Of a stretch of 46,689 bases of DNA, positions 23,585 through 29,083 are shown one piece after another (positions within the stretch are counted from its first letter, which is position 1; every line of letters begins with the position of its first letter). This DNA comes from a virus. The stretch is from positions 1 to 46,689 of the IMG/VR virus record IMGVR_UViG_3300031692_000005; one strand, given 5' to 3'. The notes below the pieces were generated by a model, which saw only the letters and a program-made list of their open reading frames with translations, was not told the origin of the DNA and made no database searches. The position numbers and the translations under genes are program-made.

Positions 23585-24023
23585 TGGCATCATTCATGGT
23601 GAAAACTGTGAGAAGAAGGACCATGACAACGATGAATGGGTTCCTTCTTGCGGGTGGAAGCACGATCCCAACTATGACGGACCCTATTCGCTTGGTCATT
23701 TCTGGGCGTGTGGCCGCTGCCACGCTATGCTAACTCCAGAACAAGTGTGTGAGATGCTCAAGAGGAGTACGACACCGAAAGAGAAGACTCAAACGGCGAC
23801 CGAGCCAGAGAGGTGGGAGTACAAGTGCACTACCTTGAGCGGTTGGGATGTGCTCGACGCGGACAAGGGTGAACTCCCAACCTTGCTAAAAGCTGGCATG
23901 GATGGATGGGAGATGGTTACCATCCTGGAGAAAGGTACGACTAGCATTTATGGGGTAAGCCACGACTTCCAGCGTACCTACTACTTCAAGCGCCGGATGG
24001 CGGTAGAGGACCCACGGACATAG
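23577..24023 (+). CDS. Triplicated Cys/His family, member 3, fused to a DUF4177-like domain
   Basis: 148 residues from the ATG at 23577 (again an ATGCTTAG overlap). It lacks the N-terminal helix and starts straight at the core (GIIHGENCEKKDH ... YDGPYSLG, WACGRCHAMLTPEQVCEM). After a linker, residues ~80-140 read WEYKCTTLSGW, LPTLLKAGMDGWEMVTI, TYYFKRRM. This pattern matches the short DUF4177 domain as I remember it (start WEY, middle GWE, end YYFKR). So duplication was followed by domain loss and fusion. Confidence 0.75.
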   Translation: MLSGIIHGENCEKKDHDNDEWVPSCGWKHDPNYDGPYSLGHFWACGRCHAMLTPEQVCEMLKRSTTPKEKTQTATEPERWEYKCTTLSGWDVLDADKGELPTLLKAGMDGWEMVTILEKGTTSIYGVSHDFQRTYYFKRRMAVEDPRT

Positions 24024-24038
24024 CCACTGGAGGGAACG

Positions 24039-24350
24039 ATGGAACAGAATATGCGTCAATGGCTCGCCGAGCGCGTCACTGCACTTGAGGAGCGTGTCGC
24101 ACTGTTGGAGCGGAAGAAGCCCGAGCCTGAAGTCACAGCGCCCGAGATTGAACGGTGCGCGTTGTGCGGGAGTGCACCCATCCACAAAGTACGAGTGACC
24201 TCCTTATCAGCAGGCTATGTGCAATGCAGCAACATGGCTTGCTACATCTTTGGCCCGAGCCGTGATCCCAAGGGACTGAAGTGGAACGCAATGCAGAGAG
24301 CCATCAAGCGAGGTGGGTATAACGAACTGGAGTGTAAGCCATGCCCTTGA
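24039..24350 (+). CDS. Lar-like (restriction alleviation type) zinc-ribbon protein with coiled coil
   Basis: 103 residues, ATG behind GGAGGGAACG. The N-terminal coiled coil (WLAERVTALEERVALLERKK) precedes a C-terminal zinc ribbon, CALCGSAP ... VQCSNMACYIFGP ... KGLKWNAMQRA. The layout of two Cys pairs followed by a WN motif is that of the Lar family, named for a prophage protein that lessens type I restriction. Whether this copy acts against restriction is inference; many Lar-like phage proteins have no known function. Confidence 0.7.
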   Translation: MEQNMRQWLAERVTALEERVALLERKKPEPEVTAPEIERCALCGSAPIHKVRVTSLSAGYVQCSNMACYIFGPSRDPKGLKWNAMQRAIKRGGYNELECKPCP

Positions 24351-24667
24351 GTAAGCAACGACTCTGGCAACAACGGATGAAAGCTAGAGGACGATGCACG
24401 CGCTGCGGGGAAGCGAAGACCCCCAGTCGTATGCCTTACAACCTCTGCTGGAAGTGTGCCGACAAGTACTACACGTACAAGAAGCGTACTTACCACGCGC
24501 GGAAAGCGGCGAGTCTGTGCGTCCAGTGCGGCAGGCCACGGGGCATACCCGGTACCCTGTGCGGTCGATGCTTGGAGATGAAGCGAAGGAGGGAAGAAGT
24601 CCATGAGCAAGAGAAGTGTAAAGTTCCAGAGACGGGTCCAGGGAATGACCCTTCGGTTTCGGTATGA
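24341..24667 (+). CDS. Multi-CXXC zinc-finger protein
   Basis: 108 basic residues. The ATG lies 10 bases inside the preceding gene. Four CXXC-type pairs occur: CTRCGEAK, CWKCADKY, CVQCGRPR and CGRCLEMK, enough for two zinc sites, joined by Lys/Arg-rich linkers. The composition suggests nucleic-acid binding. It also overlaps the next gene by 65 bases. Confidence 0.7.
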   Translation: MPLSKQRLWQQRMKARGRCTRCGEAKTPSRMPYNLCWKCADKYYTYKKRTYHARKAASLCVQCGRPRGIPGTLCGRCLEMKRRREEVHEQEKCKVPETGPGNDPSVSV

Positions 24668-24839
24668 CGGGTTTACTTTGTCGAGCTGGGATCCCTGCAA
24701 TCGAGGGTGGTACCGCTATTGGTGCCCGCACGAGGATTACGATAAGGTGCTCTACCAAGCGCGGAAGCTCTGGCTGGAGAGATTCCCGAAAGAGCCCGAT
24801 TCCTTCACTGAGGGCATTTCTGGGGGTCCCCAGGGGTAA
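24603..24839 (+). CDS. Small basic protein, unknown
   Basis: 78 residues, ATG behind GGAGGGAAGAAGTCC and out of frame with the end of the zinc-finger gene. N-terminal beta part (KFQRRVQGMTLRFRYDGFTL), then WYRYWCPHEDYDKVLYQARKLW. It is the last gene before the 24.84-25.54 kb control region. Function unknown. Confidence 0.6.
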   Translation: MSKRSVKFQRRVQGMTLRFRYDGFTLSSWDPCNRGWYRYWCPHEDYDKVLYQARKLWLERFPKEPDSFTEGISGGPQG

Positions 24840-24926
24840 GGGTCGGACCCCTCCCCCTTCGTGCAGCCTCGTGCACGCATCTGCACCAGCATGGATGCCT
24901 GAAACGACACCTGGGAGGATCTCTGG

Positions 24927-25040
24927 ATGGATAGGCAACTTTGTGGATTGTTGGAGCTGTTGCTGCTCCTGGGCGTAGATGGCCTGGCAGTCCAAGTGCT
25001 AGTCTTCCTCGTTCGAGCCATGACACGGGGGAGCCGGTGA
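24927..25040 (+). CDS. 37-residue single-pass membrane peptide
   Basis: A small reading frame with GGGAGG seven bases before its ATG. The peptide MDRQLCGLLELLLLLGVDG continues with a hydrophobic LAVQVLVFLVRAM and ends basic (TRGSR). It is essentially one long hydrophobic helix with positive flanks, as in phage small membrane inhibitors or holin-like peptides. It stands alone between the small basic protein and a strong terminator. Confidence 0.55.
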   Translation: MDRQLCGLLELLLLLGVDGLAVQVLVFLVRAMTRGSR

Positions 25041-25149
25041 TTCTGGTCCTGAAGCGCTGTCCTACAGGATTGTTGGTTCCCCCTACTTTCTACTTGCTTC
25101 CTACTCCTAAAGAGTCTAAAGATACTGAAGCCATTCCTTACTCTCATCC

Positions 25150-25205
25150 CTACCTAAAGGGGTCCCCCGAGCCTAGAAGCTCGGGGGACCCCTTCTCTTA
25201 GGTAG
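25150..25205 (+). terminator. Rho-independent terminator
   Basis: A 14-bp perfect stem, GGGGTCCCCCGAGC (25159-25172) with GCTCGGGGGACCCC (25179-25192), loop CTAGAA, followed by TTCTCTT. An outer stem CTACCTAA/TTAGGTAG (25150-25157, 25198-25205) can also form. It ends the first early transcription unit. Its sequence is closely related to the second terminator at 25416-25458. Confidence 0.85.
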
Positions 25206-25212
25206 AAAGGTG

Positions 25213-25242
25213 TTGACAGTAGCCCTTCTACTTGAATACACT
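25213..25242 (+). promoter_or_regulatory. Strong sigma70-like promoter
   Basis: A consensus TTGACA (25213-25218), 18-base spacer and TACACT (25237-25242), beginning just 8 bases after a terminator. Transcription would start near 25249, run through the micro-ORF and reach the second terminator about 200 bases later. Confidence 0.75.
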
Positions 25243-25292
25243 TCTCATGTGCTGAGTTTCGGCCGTAAACCTCTCACGAAAGGAGACCATTC

Positions 25293-25340
25293 ATGTGCGT
25301 CTTCAACCTCTTCGACATCTTTTGGTGGATTCGTCGGTAG
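25293..25340 (+). CDS. 15-residue leader-like peptide with Trp-Trp
   Basis: ATG behind AAAGGAG with a 7-base spacing. The peptide is MCVFNLFDIFWWIRR, hydrophobic with a basic end and two adjacent Trp codons just before the stop. It precedes three hairpins including a terminator. It could be an attenuation leader peptide like trpL, or a small membrane-active peptide. Too short for homology; the ribosome site and cassette context are the only support. Confidence 0.5.
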   Translation: MCVFNLFDIFWWIRR

Positions 25341-25415
25341 CATGACGGCGGCAGCGAAGTGCCTTCCTCTTCGCTGAGGCCACCCTGGTGATGGAGATAG
25401 CTGGGGTGGCTCGCC

Positions 25416-25458
25416 GGGACCCCCCGAGGGTGAAAAGCTCGGGGGGTCCCTCTCTTTC
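25416..25458 (+). terminator. Rho-independent terminator upstream of 25541
   Basis: A 13-bp stem, GGGACCCCCCGAG (25416-25428) with CTCGGGGGGTCCC (25438-25450), 9-base loop, followed by TCTCTTTC. It resembles the terminator at 25159-25192 in arm sequence and tail, as if copied. Its location before a long co-oriented gene block implies conditional read-through, or a separate promoter downstream. Confidence 0.8.
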
Positions 25459-25540
25459 ATGTATCTTTTCTATTGCCACGGAAGCGCGAGTGCGTCTAGG
25501 ATCCCCACGTCGGAGGTGCCATTCTACCAGGGAGGTCCAC

Positions 25541-26224
25541 ATGCTGGTTTGCGGGGACGTCATTGTCTCATCAGTGCCCCCTCACTGGTATATGAAGCCG
25601 ATCACTACTCAAATCGTAAAGGAGCAGAAGCGTAGAGGGTACCTGCGCACCGATGGAACTCATGTTGTGAGGTACCTGGGGAAGCTACCTGTCGCCTGGC
25701 TCACACGAGCTGCGCAGAGAAGTAAAATCTCTCCAGACTCTTTCTACAAGTTACGGGAGGGAACCGATTGGTGCCTCTCCACAACTTGGCCCAAGACGGT
25801 GCTGGTCTCCTTTTCAAAGGACGTGCATCCCAAGGGGCACTACCGCTGCTATTACCGCACACAAGGTACGATCGGATCCCGCGACACCATGTTCTACTCC
25901 AGCGTTACCTACTTCTACTTGCGTGAAGCCGCACTGGAGATACTCGGCACGGCGTACGACCCCGGGCAACTGGTAGACTTCATACTCAACCGGTGGGGGC
26001 ACACCCCGAGGTCTCGTTGGCGTAGGTTGCTCGACCTGGGAAGAACGCGCCTGGTCTGCTCGGTCGCAGCGTACTTGATGGAAGAGTACGCGCGGAAGTC
26101 TTGGCATTCAAATCTCTGGCAACCCTTCATCGATTTCTGGGGAGACCCTGTTGCACCCGATTCCGTATTGCCGGCTGACTTCGAGAACAGTCGCTGGTAT
26201 CACTTGATGAATGAGGTTCAGTAG
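25541..26224 (+). CDS. Putative permuted NlpC/P60 (papain-like) peptidase
   Basis: 227 residues from the ATG at 25541, behind GGGAGGTCCAC; the longer frame reads back through the terminator. Motif order fits the circularly permuted NlpC/P60 (YiiX-type) fold: CGDVIV near the N-terminus, a GTHVVRYLG histidine strand near residue 55, then the catalytic-type cysteine in LVCSVAAYLMEEYA, and DPVAPDSVLPADF near the end. These enzymes cleave amide bonds in peptidoglycan or acyl/peptidyl links. A role in lysis or host modification is possible. Confidence 0.5.
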   Translation: MLVCGDVIVSSVPPHWYMKPITTQIVKEQKRRGYLRTDGTHVVRYLGKLPVAWLTRAAQRSKISPDSFYKLREGTDWCLSTTWPKTVLVSFSKDVHPKGHYRCYYRTQGTIGSRDTMFYSSVTYFYLREAALEILGTAYDPGQLVDFILNRWGHTPRSRWRRLLDLGRTRLVCSVAAYLMEEYARKSWHSNLWQPFIDFWGDPVAPDSVLPADFENSRWYHLMNEVQ

Positions 26225-26793
26225 TGGAACGTACACGTTCCTTTCACCCACTCTATACCCGCATCATTGTGCAACTCTGCTCGCGCCGTAAGGGATCGGG
26301 CAAGGGCGTGAACATCTACATGTCCCGAACACTTCAGGTGAGGTCTGAAGTGATGGGTTACATCGATGCGACAAAGCACATCTGTGCGGCCTTCGACTCG
26401 CCGGTGCCAAGGTTGGTCGAGTTGGAAACGGATTTCCAGGTGGCGTTGAAGAAGGCCGCCGCTGATTTGCCCCAAGGTCCGGGGATTGACATAGATGGAT
26501 TGCGTACTCGTGCCAAGGTGTATCGGGACCTGCGCAGAGACGCCTTGGAGACACGGTACATCGGAAAGGTGATGGTAAGAGTGGCGCTGGAGGATTTCCG
26601 GCAGTATCCCAGACTCGTGCAACGGGACCTGCTACTCTACCTCGGTCGAAAGGATCAAGCTGCTCGAAGGCGGCTGTGTGGACGGGGGCTGCGATGGAAA
26701 GGGTACGAAAGGGGAAACGCTCCGAGCCTGTTTCGGAAGCCGATTCAACTGGTGACCATGGGCCAGACACCGATGGAATCGGAGACACCGTAA
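26224..26793 (+). CDS. Basic protein, unknown function
   Basis: A 189-residue protein whose GTG overlaps the previous stop by one base (TAGTG). Arg/Lys-rich and largely helical: DLRTRAK-like segments and VYRDLRRDALETRYIGKVMV. The C-terminus (after ~160) is Pro/Gly-rich and overlaps the following gene by 100 bases. No known domain recognised; basic charge suggests nucleic-acid contact. Confidence 0.65.
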   Translation: MERTRSFHPLYTRIIVQLCSRRKGSGKGVNIYMSRTLQVRSEVMGYIDATKHICAAFDSPVPRLVELETDFQVALKKAAADLPQGPGIDIDGLRTRAKVYRDLRRDALETRYIGKVMVRVALEDFRQYPRLVQRDLLLYLGRKDQAARRRLCGRGLRWKGYERGNAPSLFRKPIQLVTMGQTPMESETP

Positions 26794-27071
26794 TCTCCGA
26801 ACACGTCGTTGATGGCAGATGTGTCGTTTCTATGCCCTACCGGGGTTTGGAGACCTATCATGTACTGCCACGCCAAGGACGTTGCGTCGTCATGGTCAGT
26901 GCTCCCGACGATGTTCACGATCTGGAATACTCGCGTGAAGTGGAACTCAAGCTGTGGCCGTCCAAGATACGCAGCATCCCACGCGAGTACACGGTGATCG
27001 GCTACTTCACGGAAGCGTACGCGGTGCACATCGTGACCAAGCGGATTCTGACTCAACAACAGGAGGGATGA
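26694..27071 (+). CDS. Small protein, unknown function
   Basis: 125 residues from the ATG at 26694 (MERVRKGKRSEPVSE), behind GGGGGCTGCG; a GTG at 26676 is an alternative. The first ~33 residues are disordered and lie in the overlap with the previous gene. From ISEHVVDGRCVVSMPYRG on it is a beta-rich domain with VELKLWPSKIRSIPREYTVIG. No family recognised. Confidence 0.6.
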   Translation: MERVRKGKRSEPVSEADSTGDHGPDTDGIGDTVISEHVVDGRCVVSMPYRGLETYHVLPRQGRCVVMVSAPDDVHDLEYSREVELKLWPSKIRSIPREYTVIGYFTEAYAVHIVTKRILTQQQEG

Positions 27072-27072
27072 C

Positions 27073-27240
27073 ATGCTACTGAAGAATGACAAGGCTCGGA
27101 TCGACGTTTCGGAGGCTGCCCTGCGGGACCTGGCGGAGATCATCGCCCGCGAGGTCTGCAAGCCTGAAACGAAGCTCACGAACTTCAACAGGGTTGTGGA
27201 GCTGACCTATCAAGCCCTCGATCGGGAGCTGAAGAAGTGA
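27073..27240 (+). CDS. 55-residue helical protein
   Basis: A short gene with GGAGGGATGAC before its ATG, beginning one base after the previous stop. The peptide MLLKNDKARIDVSEAALRD continues with two amphipathic helices (DLAEIIAREVCK, FNRVVELTYQALDRELKK). Its stop overlaps the next start as GTGA. Possibly a small regulator or helical partner; function unknown. Confidence 0.65.
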   Translation: MLLKNDKARIDVSEAALRDLAEIIAREVCKPETKLTNFNRVVELTYQALDRELKK

Positions 27241-27380
27241 CAGCGGCTACCGACAACGACTTGATGGTGCTGGCCGGAAAGATCGTTCAAGCGATAGGCG
27301 CTCGAATCCCTCTCACGGCCACGGGGTTTGACAGCTTGGTATCCGTTGTCTTCACACTCCTAAAGGAGGAGTTGTCGTGA
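27237..27380 (+). CDS. 47-residue small protein
   Basis: GTG start inside the previous stop (GTGA), and its own stop overlaps the next GTG in the same way. Sequence MTAATDNDLMVLAGKIVQAIG then a hydrophobic helix DSLVSVVFTLLKEELS. The chain of GTGA junctions indicates coupled translation of three small genes. Function unknown. Confidence 0.55.
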   Translation: MTAATDNDLMVLAGKIVQAIGARIPLTATGFDSLVSVVFTLLKEELS

Positions 27381-27718
27381 AAAGCCATGAGCATTTTCTG
27401 TCCATACTGTTGGGCCAGTTGTGCATAGGAGGAACGCTAGGCATCATCATCTATGCGGCTTGCTCTCCCTTGGGGAAACTGAACCCCAACCCTCCTATGG
27501 CGGTCTCCGAGCGGGTGGTCCTGGTGGATCGAGGGACGCAAGAGACGACCTGGGTGGACCCGGGGCAGATCATCGTCCAGAGCAGTGGAACGATTTGGGT
27601 CTACGGGTTTCTGTGGACCGAGATCACCACGGCGGAAGGGGAACCGATGACCGCCGGGGACATCTTGCGAAGCATCTCCAGCTTGCCAGATACGCTCTAC
27701 TATAACGGCCACAAATGA
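27377..27718 (+). CDS. Membrane-anchored small protein
   Basis: 113 residues, GTG start with AAAGGAGGAG upstream. The N-terminal hydrophobic segment FLSILLGQLCIGGTLGIIIY, followed by AACS, is a membrane anchor or perhaps a lipoprotein-like signal, although the residue at -3 is Tyr and atypical for a lipobox. A beta-rich outer domain follows (VVLVDRGTQETTWVDPGQII). Possibly an envelope or exclusion protein. No family recognised. Confidence 0.6.
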   Translation: MKSHEHFLSILLGQLCIGGTLGIIIYAACSPLGKLNPNPPMAVSERVVLVDRGTQETTWVDPGQIIVQSSGTIWVYGFLWTEITTAEGEPMTAGDILRSISSLPDTLYYNGHK

Positions 27719-27742
27719 CTGTGAGTCACGGAGGGTGAGGAC

Positions 27743-28597
27743 ATGGCTCGGTACAAGCTGGAAGACGTAATGGGTGAGTACCTGCGCACGGAACGGTCTG
27801 GGCGGGAAGCCATTCATGTGTGCAAGCTGTGCGGATCCCCTAACTTGAGCGTGAACCTGGTAACGGGTCTGTGGCAGTGCTGGGCGGGCTGTGCCTCGGG
27901 CAAGGAGGGTCACCTATCTCCATTGGTAGTGAAGACAATGCACAATGACGAGCTGGTAAGCAAGGCTCGTGATGCGTGGTGTACTACGTGTCAACGCGGT
28001 GCGGAAGGCTTCATATTGGACAAGATGCAAGAAAGGCACCCTACTACCGCTCCTCGTCCTGCCTACGAGTACATTGGGAATGCGGCGAAGGAGCCTTTCA
28101 TCTTCCAAGGGTATCTTTCCTTGCCCTTGTTGGGCCGAGATGGATTCGTTGGCTACCAGAGCTACATCAGCAAAGGTCAGTACCGTATCCAAGGAAGGCG
28201 CGGTATCTGCTGGTACGATCCCGTGCGTCTCGGGTTCAAGTACGGAGACTCAAGCGTGGTGTTGGTGTGCGAGGGATTCTGGGACTTTCTATCCATGATC
28301 CTCCATCAACCCAAGTACATTGTGTGCTGCACAGCCGGAGCGAACCTGACGAGCTACCAGCTTTCCTTGCTGGTCTCTTGGCTGGATAGGTACACCCGGG
28401 TCCTCATCGCCTTTGACAACGATCGTCTCAGTCTCGCTGGCAAAGCCCATAACATGCTCCATCCGCACTTCCCGAATACGCACCTGTTCCTTCCCCCTAC
28501 TGAAGTGCAAGGACGGAAGGTCAAGGACTGGGATGACTTCCTTCACTTCCTTACGCCCGAACAAGCAGAGCACTACTTTGCTAAGAGGGAGATATAG
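27743..28597 (+). CDS. DnaG-type primase (zinc + TOPRIM)
   Basis: 284 residues, ATG behind CGGAGGGTGAGGAC. The N-terminal zinc site is Cys27, 30, 46, 50 (CKLCGSPN and QCWAGCASG). The TOPRIM domain follows, with VLVCEGFWDFLSMI (Glu177), AFDNDRLS (Asp225, Asp227) and KDWDDFL. It lacks a helicase, which is encoded separately at 33386. It makes RNA primers at the fork. First gene of the replication module. Confidence 0.87.
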   Translation: MARYKLEDVMGEYLRTERSGREAIHVCKLCGSPNLSVNLVTGLWQCWAGCASGKEGHLSPLVVKTMHNDELVSKARDAWCTTCQRGAEGFILDKMQERHPTTAPRPAYEYIGNAAKEPFIFQGYLSLPLLGRDGFVGYQSYISKGQYRIQGRRGICWYDPVRLGFKYGDSSVVLVCEGFWDFLSMILHQPKYIVCCTAGANLTSYQLSLLVSWLDRYTRVLIAFDNDRLSLAGKAHNMLHPHFPNTHLFLPPTEVQGRKVKDWDDFLHFLTPEQAEHYFAKREI

Positions 28598-29065
28598 GTG
28601 GGAACACTGGCTGATCATTTCAATGTAGAAGACGTGATGTGCAAGTGTGGCTGTCAACTGTCACCGATCATCGTGCCTCAGTTTGTAGAGATCGTGGAGA
28701 ACATCCGCGATATCTCCGGTTGGCCGATGATCATTCATCGTTGGTGGAGCTGCCCCAAGCATGATGCGGACCTGCGCAAGGAGCGTGGACAGAAGGGCAA
28801 TGGACGTCATGTTCTGGGGTTGGCGATCGATTTCCACTTCGTACAAAGCACCATGTCTCTCTCCCAAGAAGAGGAGCGTCTTCGTGAACTGCTCGAACGT
28901 GATCAGTTTTCGCTCACAGACGACTTTTCCATTCGGTACGCTCTGGGAGTTGGTGACGGTTGGTACCACATCGCTGTCGAGAATCTTCCAGGGGACGAGA
29001 AGAATCCTCCGCTTATCTCCTGGCGCTATGCTTCACGCACTGACGCCACTAGGCGCACACCGTAA
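28598..29065 (+). CDS. Peptidase M15-type (D-Ala-D-Ala peptidase-like) endolysin candidate
   Basis: 155 residues, GTG directly after the primase stop, behind AGAGGGAGATATAG. The M15 zinc ligands are in order: His71 and Asp78 in RHVLGLAIDFHF and His124 in GWYHIAV, with an upstream IHRWWSCPKHD. The N-terminal CKCGC is typical of the M15_3 group. Such enzymes cut peptidoglycan cross-links. It lies oddly inside the replication module, yet no other clear cell-wall hydrolase is in the late block. Confidence 0.8.
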   Translation: MGTLADHFNVEDVMCKCGCQLSPIIVPQFVEIVENIRDISGWPMIIHRWWSCPKHDADLRKERGQKGNGRHVLGLAIDFHFVQSTMSLSQEEERLRELLERDQFSLTDDFSIRYALGVGDGWYHIAVENLPGDEKNPPLISWRYASRTDATRRTP

Positions 29066-29083
29066 CCTGGGAAGGGGGAAAAG

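Larger units (their letters stand above)
25249..25458 (+). ncRNA. Candidate ~210-nt structured leader or small RNA
   Basis: Bounded by the promoter at 25213-25242 and the terminator at 25416-25458. After a 15-codon micro-ORF come three hairpins in a row: CAGCGAAG/CTTCGCTG (25352-25376), GCCACCC/GGGTGGC (25379-25410) and the terminator stem. The next gene starts at 25541. The unit may be a free small RNA or an attenuator governing the 25.5-39.9 kb genes. That choice cannot be made from sequence alone. Confidence 0.5.
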
